The notes: generated by a model not told the origin, from the letters alone. 45,186 nucleotides of DNA from Methanothermobacter sp049720995 (GCF_049720995.1 NZ_JBNASF010000014.1:1-45186), one strand, 5' to 3'; positions 1 through 9,400 are shown, numbered from the stretch's first letter. Made by a program: numbers and translations.

Positions 1-18
1 TTTGAATATATATTCAAA
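1..18. promoter_or_regulatory. 18-bp perfect palindrome just upstream of the DUF134 gene
   Basis: Bases 1-18 read TTTGAATATATATTCAAA, identical to their own reverse complement, and end two bases before the ATG at 21. The centre resembles a TATA box, but a TATA box here would place the transcript start inside the gene. An operator or 5'-UTR element is therefore more likely, possibly for autoregulation by the DUF134 protein (inference). The window starts here, so a promoter further upstream cannot be seen. Confidence 0.5.
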
Positions 19-20
19 AC

Positions 21-590
21 ATGCCTAGACCAAGAAGATTCAGAAGAATTCTCGGAGAACCCCGTGTGGCTGCATTTTCCCCTGAAACCAGTGATGAGGA
101 GACAGGGGTTGAGATAACCCTCGATGAATTTGAGGCCATAAGGCTGAGGGACTACCACGACATAAAACAGAAAAAAGCCGCTGAAATCATGGGAATATCA
201 CAGCCAACATTCCACAGAACCCTGACATCAGCACGGGGCAAGATAGCAGTTGCTCTGGTCGAGGGCAGACCAATAATGTTGAAGGGAGGTGATTATATCA
301 CAGACAGAAAAAGATACAAATGCATGGACTGCCAGTTTGAATGGATTTCACCTGAAAAGGAATATGAAAAATGTCCGGACTGCGGTTCAGAGAACATAAC
401 CGTCGTATCAGCCGAAACGTTACCAAAGGCAGGTAGAGGCGGATTTGGCAGGGGCTTTGGTGCTGGACGCGGAGCTCCACGTGTCTGCAAATGCATTGAA
501 TGCGGATACGAGGCACCGAAAACACCAGGCGTACCATGCAGAACAGAAAGGTGTCCCAAGTGTGGAGCACCCATGTGCGGCGCCAACTGA
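21..590 (+). CDS. DUF134 family predicted DNA-binding protein with C-terminal zinc ribbons
   Basis: The protein has 189 residues. The N-terminal ~95 residues are a DUF134 (UPF0251) domain: the start MPRPRRFRRI and the helix-turn-helix region around QKKAAEIMGISQPTFHRTL are typical of this family of predicted DNA-binding proteins. The C-terminal half holds cysteine pairs of zinc-ribbon type: CMDC with CPDC (about residues 100-121), then CKCIEC, a lone Cys and CPKC (about 155-182), separated by a glycine/arginine-rich linker. It heads a tightly spaced set of metal-related genes, so it may regulate that set. That role is inferred from context. No good ribosome site precedes the ATG, only the palindrome at 1-18, so the mRNA may be nearly leaderless. 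Confidence 0.85.
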   Translation: MPRPRRFRRILGEPRVAAFSPETSDEETGVEITLDEFEAIRLRDYHDIKQKKAAEIMGISQPTFHRTLTSARGKIAVALVEGRPIMLKGGDYITDRKRYKCMDCQFEWISPEKEYEKCPDCGSENITVVSAETLPKAGRGGFGRGFGAGRGAPRVCKCIECGYEAPKTPGVPCRTERCPKCGAPMCGAN

Positions 591-606
591 ACAGGAGGAC
601 AACCAT

Positions 607-957
607 ATGAAAATATGCATTCCCGTAGCAGAGGAAAGGGGTATGGATTCAAGGGTCTCAGAACACTTTGGAAAAACGCCCCTTTTTGCTTTTTATGATG
701 ACGAAACCAGTGAACTGGAAATTGTGAGGATAGATGGAAGGCACAGCGGAGGAAGACTAACACCCGCAGAGCTCGTGGTAAATTCCGATGCAGATCTCAT
801 TATATGCACAAATATGGGATCAAAGGCCATTAACCTTCTCAGGAGCCATGGAATTGATGTTCTGATGGGTGCAGGGGGAACAGTGGCTGAAACACTTAAC
901 CTCCTTAAAATGGGTGAGCTCAACGGAGCTCCAAATCCATGCAGCGGACAACATTGA
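607..957 (+). CDS. NifX/NafY family (dinitrogenase Fe-Mo cofactor biosynthesis) protein
   Basis: This 116-residue single-domain protein begins MKICIPVAEERGMDSRVSEHFG. The fold family is that of NifX, NafY and the NifB C-terminus, whose nitrogenase members bind Fe-S-containing metal clusters. The markers are the N-terminal strand, the 'dSrVSEHFGKTPLF' segment and the later 'DADLIICTNMGSKAINLL' segment. The start ATG at 607 follows AGGAGGA at 593-599 and gives the family's usual length; the reading frame extends further upstream only as an overlap with the preceding gene. No nitrogenase genes are visible, so a general metal-cluster carrier role is more likely than FeMoco synthesis (inference). 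Confidence 0.82.
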   Translation: MKICIPVAEERGMDSRVSEHFGKTPLFAFYDDETSELEIVRIDGRHSGGRLTPAELVVNSDADLIICTNMGSKAINLLRSHGIDVLMGAGGTVAETLNLLKMGELNGAPNPCSGQH

Positions 958-965
958 GGTGCATT

Positions 966-1787
966 ATGACGGCTGAAGATGCTCAAAAACTGGCTATCAT
1001 GGAACAGGACGTGAAAATCGCCAGGGCCATGTCCACAATAAAACATAAAATCGTTGTTATGAGTGGAAAAGGGGGTGTTGGTAAGTCCACAGTTACAGTA
1101 AAACTTGCCGAAGAGTTTACCAGGAATGGTTACAGGGTGTGTGTACTGGATGCAGATGTTCATGGCCCTGATATCCCCAAGATGATGCATGTCAAGGAAC
1201 CTGAAATCACCATGACCGGAAATCTTATAAACCCCATACCCACTCCACTCGGTGCAACTGTGATGTCTATAGAGTTTTTTCTTCCATCAGAGAACACACC
1301 GGTCATATGGAGGGGACCAAAAAAGACAGGAGCTATAAGACAGCTACTTGCAGATGTTAACTGGGAAGATGTCGATGTTTTAATCGTGGATAACCCTCCC
1401 GGAACAGGTGATGAGCCCCTCACTGTTCTTCAGTCAGTCCCTGGCATTGATGGCGTGATTGTAGTCACAACCGCACAGGAAGTTTCAATCCATGATGTTG
1501 AAAAATGTATCAATATGGTTAATCAACTGAATGTCCCGATCCTGGGAATCATAGAGAACATGTCATATCTCCAGTGTCCTGAATGCGGCAAAAAATTATT
1601 CCTATTCGGCAAAGATGGTGGAAAATACCTGTCAGATAAATTTGATCTCCCGTTTCTTGGCCAGATCCCCTTTGAAACAGAGATATCCGAAGATAACAAA
1701 TCATCACCCATTTCAGACATTAACACTGAGATGGTGAATATATTCAATAGACTGGAGACTTATCTGAAAGATGGAGGTGTCAATTGA
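966..1787 (+). CDS. Mrp/NBP35-type Fe-S cluster carrier ATPase
   Basis: This 273-residue protein is of the Mrp/ApbC/NBP35 group of P-loop ATPases that carry and deliver [4Fe-4S] clusters. After a short N-terminal extension comes a deviant Walker A, MSGKGGVGKST, near residue 35. It is followed by the 'DADVHGPDIPKMM' switch, 'DVLIVDNPPGTGDEPL' and the C-terminal CPECG pair (C-X2-C) used for the bridging cluster. The ATG at 966 has GAGGTG just upstream, whereas an earlier in-frame ATG at 939 would lie inside the preceding gene. The stop overlaps the next start by one base (TGATG), so translational coupling is likely. Confidence 0.9.
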   Translation: MTAEDAQKLAIMEQDVKIARAMSTIKHKIVVMSGKGGVGKSTVTVKLAEEFTRNGYRVCVLDADVHGPDIPKMMHVKEPEITMTGNLINPIPTPLGATVMSIEFFLPSENTPVIWRGPKKTGAIRQLLADVNWEDVDVLIVDNPPGTGDEPLTVLQSVPGIDGVIVVTTAQEVSIHDVEKCINMVNQLNVPILGIIENMSYLQCPECGKKLFLFGKDGGKYLSDKFDLPFLGQIPFETEISEDNKSSPISDINTEMVNIFNRLETYLKDGGVN

Positions 1788-2155
1788 TGAAGATAGCAAT
1801 AGCGTCCTCCGGACCCGATGCAGGATCAGAGGTCAACAGATTTTTCGGCAGATCTCCATATTTTATGATTGTTGAAATGAAGGATGGTTCTATAGAATTC
1901 TCTGAAGTTATCGAGAACCCTTCAGCATCATCTTCAGGAGGGGCAGGTATAAAAACAGCCCAGATAATTGCAAATAGTGGTGTAAAAGCAGTTATAGCTT
2001 CTTCACCAGGTCCAAATGCCTTTGAAGTCCTGAATAAACTGGGTATAAAGATATACAGGGCAGCAGATGCATCGGTTGAAGAAAATATAGAACTCTTCAC
2101 ACAGGGAAATCTTGAGGAGATAAGGTCAGCAGCCAGGGGCAGAGATGGACAGTAA
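1787..2155 (+). CDS. second NifX/NafY family protein
   Basis: This 122-residue paralogue of the product at 607-957 has the same fold signature: MKIAIASSGPDAGSEVNRFFGRSPYF, then 'GGAGIKTAQIIANSGVKAVIASSPGPNAF'. The ATG at 1787 shares its A with the mrp stop codon. GGAGGTG at 1773-1779 lies seven bases upstream, which favours ATG 1787 over the TTG at 1784. A small cluster-binding or chaperone role beside an Mrp ATPase is inferred from family and context. The glycine-rich stretch 'SASSSGGAGIK' is typical of the family. Confidence 0.82.
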   Translation: MKIAIASSGPDAGSEVNRFFGRSPYFMIVEMKDGSIEFSEVIENPSASSSGGAGIKTAQIIANSGVKAVIASSPGPNAFEVLNKLGIKIYRAADASVEENIELFTQGNLEEIRSAARGRDGQ

Positions 2156-2178
2156 ATTCACGATGATCTGGTGTTTCA

Positions 2179-3056
2179 ATGAAACCTTTAATGGTAGCAA
2201 TAACTGGGGGAAAGGGAGGAACAGGAAAATCAACTATAGCATGTTCTCTTGCAATAACCCTAGCCGATAAATTCAGGGTTCTGCTGGTAGACACAGACGT
2301 TGAGTGTCCAGATGATCACCACATCCTATCAGTTCAGAGAAAAAAAAAACAGATGAAGTAACGCTTCAGATCCCATCCTTTGATTTTTCCAGATGTTCCA
2401 TGTGCGGTAAATGCTCAGAGGTCTGCAGGAAAAATGCAATAGTAGTCGTTGATGGCAGACGCCCCATTTTTATAAGGGATAGATGCAATGGCTGCGGCAC
2501 CTGCATCCTTTCATGCAGAAATAATGCAATAAAGGAGGAGGAAACGATTACAGGTTTCCTTTATGATGGTGAACTCCCTGAGAATTATGATGAAAAGATC
2601 CGAAGAAATTTCAGGTTATTTTCCGGGGAAACAACCGTGAATATAGAATCAAGTGCGCGGGTAGTGGATTCGCTCATGAAAAAAGCTAGAGAGCACCGTG
2701 AGATGGACTTTGTTATCATTGATACGGCTGCAGGGCTTCACTGTAATGTTATACATGCCCTCATGGGTGTTCACCTTGCCTTTGCTGTTACAGAGCCAAC
2801 ACCCTTTGGTAGTCATGATTTGAGGCGGATACTTGAACTGCTCGACAGGCTGGGTGTAGATTCAAATATTATCCTCAACCGTGCAGGCACGGGTAAGGCA
2901 GACTTGGTGCTTGATGTTTCCAGAGAGACAGGAAAACCTATCGTGGCTGAGATAGACTACTCTAAGGAGATTATGGCGGCCTATTCATCAGGCAAACCCT
3001 TTAAGGTTCCGGGGATAGATACCGTCGCAGAGTTACTTGAGATGCAGAGGTGTTAA
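2179..3056 (+). pseudogene. MinD-superfamily P-loop ATPase with ferredoxin insert, split by a frameshift
   Basis: Two consecutive frames together encode one protein. Frame 1 (2179-2361) gives GGKGGTGKST (deviant Walker A), then VDTDVECPDDHH, and stops at 2359. The other frame continues from about 2349 with TDEVTLQIPSFDFSRC, two complete [4Fe-4S] motifs (CSMCGKCSEVC and CNGCGTCILSC) and the C-terminal ATPase half with 'FVIIDTAAGLHCNV'. The break falls in a run of ten A (2340-2349). A -1 slip there yields about 292 residues, matching the 296 of the intact neighbouring paralogue. It could be a true indel, a sequencing error in the homopolymer, or programmed slippage. The segment after the break is open to the end, which speaks against old decay. 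Function is inferred from family. Confidence 0.75.
2340..2349 (+). other. A10 homopolymer at the frameshift point (possible slippery site)
   Basis: Ten consecutive A residues, then CAG, sit exactly where the reading frame of the ATPase gene must change by -1. Long A runs are prone to replication and sequencing indels and also to ribosomal or polymerase slippage. I saw no convincing stimulatory hairpin immediately downstream. Confidence 0.6.
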
Positions 3057-3057
3057 T

Positions 3058-3948
3058 GTGAAGGAAGTATGTATCCTCTCGGGGAAGGGTGGGGCTGGAA
3101 AGAGCAGCATAGTATCTTCCATGGCAGTTCTGCTTGCCGATAAATCAGAAATCATCCTTGGCGACTGTGATGTGGACACACCCAATCTGGCACTCATCAT
3201 GGGATCTTCAGGGGGTTTGGAGTGCGAAACCATAAGGGCCTCTGAAAGGGCTTTTTTATTGGGTGAGGGATGTAAATCAAGAAGGAAATGTGTGAGGGTA
3301 TGTAGATTCAATGCAATAAAGTGGAATGCTAGGAACTCACCCGAAATAAATGAATTTTTATGTGAAGGATGTGGAGCATGCGCATATATATGTCCAGAGA
3401 GGGTAATAGACATCCAGGAAGTTGATACGGGAAAGGTCTGTTCTTTTAAATCTGGTTATGGTTTCAGTGTGGTGTCTGGTCATCTTAAGATTGGTGAGAG
3501 AGGCTCAGGAAAAATTGTGGATGCTGTGAGGAGGAAGGTCTTTGAGATTGGAAGATCAGAGAACCTGGATGTCGCGCTCCTGGATTCAGCAGCTGGTATT
3601 GGCTGTCCGGTGGTATCCTCAGTAAAGGGATGTGATCATGCTATTATAATAACGGAACCCACAAGGGCAGCTTTAAATGATTCTAAACGTGCAATGGAAC
3701 TTGTAAGACATTTTGGAATTTCACACTCCATGATAATCAACAAATACGATTTAAATCAGGACATAACAGCTGAGATAGAACATCTTGCAGATGAGAATGA
3801 AATTCATATTATAGGAAAAATACCCTATGACCCGGCATTTACAGATGCTATGATTAAGGGAGTGCCCGCAGTGCTCTGCAAACCTCGCATTAAAAAGCGG
3901 TTTATGGGGATGGTTGAGAGGATAATGTTAGATATGGGACTGGGTTGA
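3058..3948 (+). CDS. MinD-superfamily P-loop ATPase with inserted ferredoxin domain
   Basis: This 296-residue protein starts at GTG 3058, directly after the previous stop and preceded by AGGTG (3048-3052). It has LSGKGGAGKSS (deviant Walker A, about residues 6-16), then DCDVDTPNLAL, a two-cluster ferredoxin insert (about 70-120) and 'VALLDSAAGIGCPV'. The first cluster motif is unusual: C72, C78 and C82 are present, but the second cysteine is Arg75, so it may hold a [3Fe-4S] or no cluster. The second motif, CEGCGACAYIC, is complete. Proteins of this class are widespread in anaerobes and usually occur in pairs, as here, near NifX proteins. Substrate or partner is unknown; cluster transfer is inferred. 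Confidence 0.85.
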   Translation: MKEVCILSGKGGAGKSSIVSSMAVLLADKSEIILGDCDVDTPNLALIMGSSGGLECETIRASERAFLLGEGCKSRRKCVRVCRFNAIKWNARNSPEINEFLCEGCGACAYICPERVIDIQEVDTGKVCSFKSGYGFSVVSGHLKIGERGSGKIVDAVRRKVFEIGRSENLDVALLDSAAGIGCPVVSSVKGCDHAIIITEPTRAALNDSKRAMELVRHFGISHSMIINKYDLNQDITAEIEHLADENEIHIIGKIPYDPAFTDAMIKGVPAVLCKPRIKKRFMGMVERIMLDMGLG

Positions 3949-3949
3949 C

Positions 3950-5170
3950 ATGGCAGGGGATGGAGCACGACTGAAGGAGGGAGAGATCGCTTCAAAGTAT
4001 TCAGTAATCAGCAATATAATTCTAATGTTGATAAAAGGGATTACTGGTTATCTCTCTGGAAATATAGCTCTGATAGCAGACGCCATACATTCCTTTGCAG
4101 ATGTATTCTCATCAGCCGCAGTGTTCATAGGTCTTAAACTCTCACAGAGAAAACCCGATGAACTATTCCCCTATGGATACCATAGAATTGAAACCCTTGT
4201 TTCCCTCATAGTTTCAGTTTTGATTATCATAACGGGTCTGGAAATAGGCTGGGACTCCATTATTTACATTTTAAATCCAGCTTCAGAAGTTTCCATGGCC
4301 ATTGCAAGCCTTGCTGTGAGTTTAATATCAATCGGGGCCTCCTATGTCATTGCATTTTATAAGGTAAGGGTGGGAAAGAAAATAGGATCAACAGCCCTCC
4401 TGAACGATGGAAAACACAGCTATGTGGACGTAGTATCTTCTGTTCTTGTTTTCATGGGGATTGTGGGAGAGTATATGGGTCTTCACGGCTTTCAGGGGAT
4501 TGTGGGAGTGATTATAGCGGCAGCAATCATTTATATTGGTATTGGGCTTGCAAAATATGATGTTCTAACCCTCCTTGATGCATGTATTGACAGTGATTCA
4601 ATGGAAATCATAAAAAATACAGTCTTATCACTCCCACGTGTTAAGGGGGTTCATGAGATTAGAATAAGAAGATCGGGACCCTACCTCTTTGGCGAACTGC
4701 ATATCGAACTTGAAAAAGGACTGCATGTAGATGAAATAGAGAGGATCATTTCTCAGATAAACTCCAAGGTTAAGGAGGTTGTCCCACACATTGATCACCT
4801 CACGGTCCAGCCTGAGACCGTTAAAAAGGATGAAGTTGTGGTTGCTGTGCCACTTGAGGATAACCGTGGCCTGCATTCCACATTCACCACCCACTTCGGA
4901 AGGGCTAACTTTTTCCTCATTGCAAAAACCATCAGGGGGGAGATACTTGATTACAGGATAATTGAGAATCCCGGGAAATCACTTAAAAAGAAGAGGGGGA
5001 TTCGAGCCGCCGAGTCCCTGAAAAACGAGCATATCGATGTTTTAGTGGTTGAAAAATTATCAGAGGGCCCTAAACTTCTTTTTTCAGATTATCTCCTTGG
5101 AACAGTACCCCCCGAAGGCTCATCCCTTGAGGAGGTCATTAAAAATGCATCGATGAAATTTTTAGGCTGA
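3950..5170 (+). CDS. cation diffusion facilitator transporter fused to a NifX-like domain
   Basis: This 406-residue protein has two parts. Residues ~1-285 are a cation-diffusion-facilitator (CDF) exporter: about six membrane segments, an H-x3-D metal site in 'ADAIHSFADVF' (H47, D51) and a second H-x3-D in 'DGKHSYVDVV', followed by the cytoplasmic metal-binding domain ending 'HIDHLTVQPE'. Residues ~290-400 look like the NifX/NafY family ('VVVAVPLEDNRGLHSTFTTHFGRANFF' and 'IRAAESLKNEHIDVLVV'). CDF proteins export divalent metals such as Zn, Fe, Mn, Co or Ni by H+ antiport. It starts two bases after the previous stop and closes the metal-gene set. The fusion suggests cluster- or metal-responsive export (inference). 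The C-terminal domain is assigned by motif resemblance only. Confidence 0.85.
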   Translation: MAGDGARLKEGEIASKYSVISNIILMLIKGITGYLSGNIALIADAIHSFADVFSSAAVFIGLKLSQRKPDELFPYGYHRIETLVSLIVSVLIIITGLEIGWDSIIYILNPASEVSMAIASLAVSLISIGASYVIAFYKVRVGKKIGSTALLNDGKHSYVDVVSSVLVFMGIVGEYMGLHGFQGIVGVIIAAAIIYIGIGLAKYDVLTLLDACIDSDSMEIIKNTVLSLPRVKGVHEIRIRRSGPYLFGELHIELEKGLHVDEIERIISQINSKVKEVVPHIDHLTVQPETVKKDEVVVAVPLEDNRGLHSTFTTHFGRANFFLIAKTIRGEILDYRIIENPGKSLKKKRGIRAAESLKNEHIDVLVVEKLSEGPKLLFSDYLLGTVPPEGSSLEEVIKNASMKFLG

Positions 5171-5194
5171 TATCCACTGGAGGCTGATCACCCA

Positions 5195-6487
5195 TCACAG
5201 CTTTCCCTGGAGCATCCTTGTAACGGTTCTTATATGTTCCTGCTGCTTACGGGCCTCATCACGGATTGATTTTAAAAGCCTGGATGTGACGGGTACCGGC
5301 ACGCTTCTGAATACATATGATTCCAGGAGGAAATTGAATGCTCTCTCCTCTGCCACACTTTCAAATCGCCTGTTACTGGACCTCATGAATACAGGGTTTT
5401 CATCATCAGAGAGGTTCTTGACCTCCTCACCAAGTTCAGTACCGGGGAGCGGCTCAGCAATGCTCACGAAGTAGTCATCTAACATGAGTTCATCTGCAAT
5501 TTCCAGGGTTTCCTGGTACTCCTCTTCGCCCTCACCCGGGTAACCGACTATGAAGGAGCCCGCAACCCTTAAATTGTACCTCCTTGCAAGTTCAACAGCC
5601 TCAACAACCTGATCAGGAGTTATACCCTTTTTCATTTTCCTCAACATCCGTTGGCTCCCTGATTCAACACCATAGAACACCCATCCGTTCGTGTACTTGG
5701 ATATGGCCTCAAGCACATCTTCACTGATCATATCAACCCTTATATCAGGCACTGTGAGGTTTCGAGCACCTGTAACCTCACTTATACCCCTCAGGAGGTC
5801 CCTGAAGGAGTCCTCATCAATACCACGAAACTTGCTACTGCCATAGAGGGTGCCTGTACCACCACTTATTGCAAATCTCCTGGCGCCTGAGGCCTTCAGT
5901 TGCCGCACCTCCCTGATTATGTCCTCAAGGGGCCTGCTTCTGACCTTCCTGCCGAAGAATTCGGGGACCTGACAGAAGGTGCAGTTCCCTGGACAGCCCC
6001 TGTGGGTCTCGATGTAAACACTGGCGCCCCTTATGTCCTCCCGGGAAATGTCACATGGAATAAGGGGGAGGACTCTCTTCATGGGGCAGGGCGATGACTC
6101 ATTCATTGAAATTCCATCAGATGTTCTGAAGGCTGCGCCGGGAACGTCATCTGGTTCACACCTTCCAGCTGCAAGCTCCATCACATCACCAACCTTATCC
6201 TCGCCCTCCCCCCTAATCACGAGGTCCACATCAAGGTACCTGAACACCATCCCGGGGTCTATGCTGACTGGACCACCGACCACCCTGAAGCCCCCCATAT
6301 TATTAATAATATCCCTGTACTTCACCAGGTGGATGGTTGACTGGAGGCTTATGAATACGATCTCTGTGTCCACCCCATCAAATCCTTTCCTGAGTTCAAC
6401 ACTGTGACCGAGGTCCCTCAAGGCACCTGCAATGAGCATTGAACCGTAATTGTAGTGTTCAGGTGTTAAAACAACCACATGAGTCAT
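5195..6487 (-). CDS. B12-binding/radical SAM protein, candidate McrA-modifying enzyme
   Basis: This 430-residue protein has an N-terminal B12-binding-like Rossmann domain (about 1-110), lacking the DxHxxG histidine. A radical SAM core follows with CPGNCTFC (C-X3-C-X2-C) near residue 165, and the SAM-binding glycine-rich stretch 'AISGGTGTLYG'. Its start ATG overlaps the stop of mmp10 by four bases (ATGA), so the two are almost certainly one operon. Mmp10 methylates McrA. Another cobalamin radical SAM enzyme (MgmA) makes 2-methylglutamine in McrA of some methanogens. This gene is a good candidate for that enzyme, but the identity is inferred from architecture and position. It could also methylate another target. 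Confidence 0.8.
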   Translation of the reverse strand: MTHVVVLTPEHYNYGSMLIAGALRDLGHSVELRKGFDGVDTEIVFISLQSTIHLVKYRDIINNMGGFRVVGGPVSIDPGMVFRYLDVDLVIRGEGEDKVGDVMELAAGRCEPDDVPGAAFRTSDGISMNESSPCPMKRVLPLIPCDISREDIRGASVYIETHRGCPGNCTFCQVPEFFGRKVRSRPLEDIIREVRQLKASGARRFAISGGTGTLYGSSKFRGIDEDSFRDLLRGISEVTGARNLTVPDIRVDMISEDVLEAISKYTNGWVFYGVESGSQRMLRKMKKGITPDQVVEAVELARRYNLRVAGSFIVGYPGEGEEEYQETLEIADELMLDDYFVSIAEPLPGTELGEEVKNLSDDENPVFMRSSNRRFESVAEERAFNFLLESYVFRSVPVPVTSRLLKSIRDEARKQQEHIRTVTRMLQGKL

Positions 6488-7731
6488 TCAGAAGCACCAA
6501 AGAAATTTATTGCCTGTATAAGTTCATAGAATGCTTCCATCTCCCTCTCTATAACATCATACTGGGATAGCGTACCGCTCATCTCCCCATCAACGGTGAG
6601 CCTTTCAGGACCCCTTATGACTATCCGGTCGGTACCATCGCGGCTTAGCACCTCCTTGGCCTGCATTTCATGGACAAATGCCCTGCCAGGGATTATCACC
6701 GTTTCCTTAAGTTCGCTGAGGTCCACACCCTCAAGGTCCCTCATTGTTATGAGGCATGCTATGTCCTTTTCAACACCAACAACGTTCACCATGTCATCTG
6801 CCCCGAGGTTCCTTATTATCCTCCTTATGTAGGGTGCTGCAATGGATCCTGTGATCAGGGTTGCCTCGCCCCTGATTTCAGGGAGTATATCCAGGTACTC
6901 CCGGCTTGAGTCATCTGCAAGGACAAATGGGGTCCCGTTTTCAGGGTCGCAGACGGGAGTCCCTGTAACCCTGAGATTGAATTCCCGGTCAACCATCCTC
7001 ACAAGGTCCTCAAATTCCTGTACGGTGTGCGGCTCTATACCCTCAATTATTGGCTCATTGCCAAGTATCAGTCCCTGGTGCTCATAGTTTGCAAACCGCA
7101 TCATTATGAATCCGGTTGCCCCCCACTCCTCAAGTCTGGAGCAGGTTTCAAGGAGTTTATCACCATCATTCACACCGGGTATGATCACCGCTGCAGCGTG
7201 GACCTCACAGGATTCACAGAATATCCTGAGGGCCTCAAGTGCATTTTCAGCGTTCCTATCACGCATCCACTCCTGCCTCAGGAGGGGATCCACTGAGAAC
7301 ACAGTGAAGGTTACCTCATCCACACCATTTTCAATGAGCCTCGAGGCTATCTTAGGGTCATCTATCCCCTTTCCACTGGTGTAGCCAAGGTGCATGGGTA
7401 TCCCAAATTCACCAAGCCCAGCTGTCAGCTCCTCAAGGTGGGGGTAGCAGCTCACATCGCCCCCGCCGCTGATGTTTATCTTCAGGTCCTTGTCCTGAAG
7501 GTTCTGCATCATAAGTGTTGTCTGCACATTACCCATGACAAGGAACGGGGGTAAAAATTCCCTTCCCCTCTCTGCAACATCCCTTCCACAGGTTTCACAG
7601 CCCACCCTCCCTGGAGAGCAGTTCCTGCAGCCGAAGGGTTCAAATTCACCCACCTTCCTGAAGTAACAGTACCTGCAGAATCCCCTGCAGTCCTTGCCAG
7701 GTATACCACCCAAATCTGCTATTATCTGCAT
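6484..7731 (-). CDS. mmp10: Mmp10, methyl-coenzyme M reductase arginine C-methyltransferase (radical SAM)
   Basis: This 415-residue protein begins MQIIADLGGIPGKDCRGFC. The radical SAM cysteines are C15, C19 and C22 (C-X3-C-X2-C). A second cysteine-rich loop follows (C35-X2-C38-X6-C45-X2-C48), the second Fe-S site characteristic of Mmp10. The C-terminal part should bind cobalamin. Mmp10 uses B12 and SAM to put a methyl group on carbon 5 of a McrA arginine, here Arg271 of the mcrA product. The gene is divergent from mcrBDCGA and shares a 306-bp intergenic region with it, which suggests joint control (inference). A GAGGAAC ribosome site precedes the ATG. Confidence 0.93.
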   Translation of the reverse strand: MQIIADLGGIPGKDCRGFCRYCYFRKVGEFEPFGCRNCSPGRVGCETCGRDVAERGREFLPPFLVMGNVQTTLMMQNLQDKDLKINISGGGDVSCYPHLEELTAGLGEFGIPMHLGYTSGKGIDDPKIASRLIENGVDEVTFTVFSVDPLLRQEWMRDRNAENALEALRIFCESCEVHAAAVIIPGVNDGDKLLETCSRLEEWGATGFIMMRFANYEHQGLILGNEPIIEGIEPHTVQEFEDLVRMVDREFNLRVTGTPVCDPENGTPFVLADDSSREYLDILPEIRGEATLITGSIAAPYIRRIIRNLGADDMVNVVGVEKDIACLITMRDLEGVDLSELKETVIIPGRAFVHEMQAKEVLSRDGTDRIVIRGPERLTVDGEMSGTLSQYDVIEREMEAFYELIQAINFFGASE

Positions 7732-7751
7732 GTTCCTCTTTCTGTGCCGCG

Positions 7752-7769
7752 CCTTAAATATAATTTATT
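7752..7769 (-). promoter_or_regulatory. probable mmp10 promoter (TATA box)
   Basis: On the minus strand this A/T-rich stretch reads AATAAATTATATTTAAG. It lies about 25-30 bases upstream of the expected transcript start next to the mmp10 ATG (7731), which would give a very short leader. Confidence 0.45.
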
Positions 7770-7861
7770 ACCCTGCAGCCATCATAACTGCGGTGTCCAT
7801 GATCATAAAAATCAACGCAGCCGTACAAAAAATCCATAAAACCCGAAGAAAACGTATTGAT

Positions 7862-7871
7862 ACATATAAAT
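7862..7871 (+). promoter_or_regulatory. candidate mcr operon TATA box
   Basis: ACATATAAAT is the best TATA-like match upstream of mcrB. A start about 25 bases downstream (near 7890) would give a leader of roughly 150 bases. A 7-bp inverted repeat, ACTTGAT (7878-7884) and ATCAAGT (7911-7917), lies just downstream. A weaker A/T-rich box at about 7895-7910 would start the RNA almost exactly at the leader structure (7930). The rest of 7732-8037 holds only the mmp10 promoter and this leader. Confidence 0.4.
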
Positions 7872-7929
7872 CTTTCGACTTGATTCAGAAAGAAATCTTA
7901 ATTAATTATGATCAAGTTAAATATGCACC

Positions 7930-9369
<1,440 letters not shown>

Positions 9370-9400
9370 ATAATCTCTCAGAACTGGGGGCAAAAAACCA

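Noticed and set aside
607..2155. nitrogenase cofactor (nif) operon
   Set aside because: The NifX-type proteins could suggest it, but no nifH, D, K, E, N or B gene is present in the window, and such proteins are common in non-fixing anaerobes.
2400..3056. independent ferredoxin-ATPase gene starting at ATG 2400
   Set aside because: This start falls between the cysteines of the first cluster motif and lacks the Walker A, which is in the preceding frame. One split gene explains both frames better.
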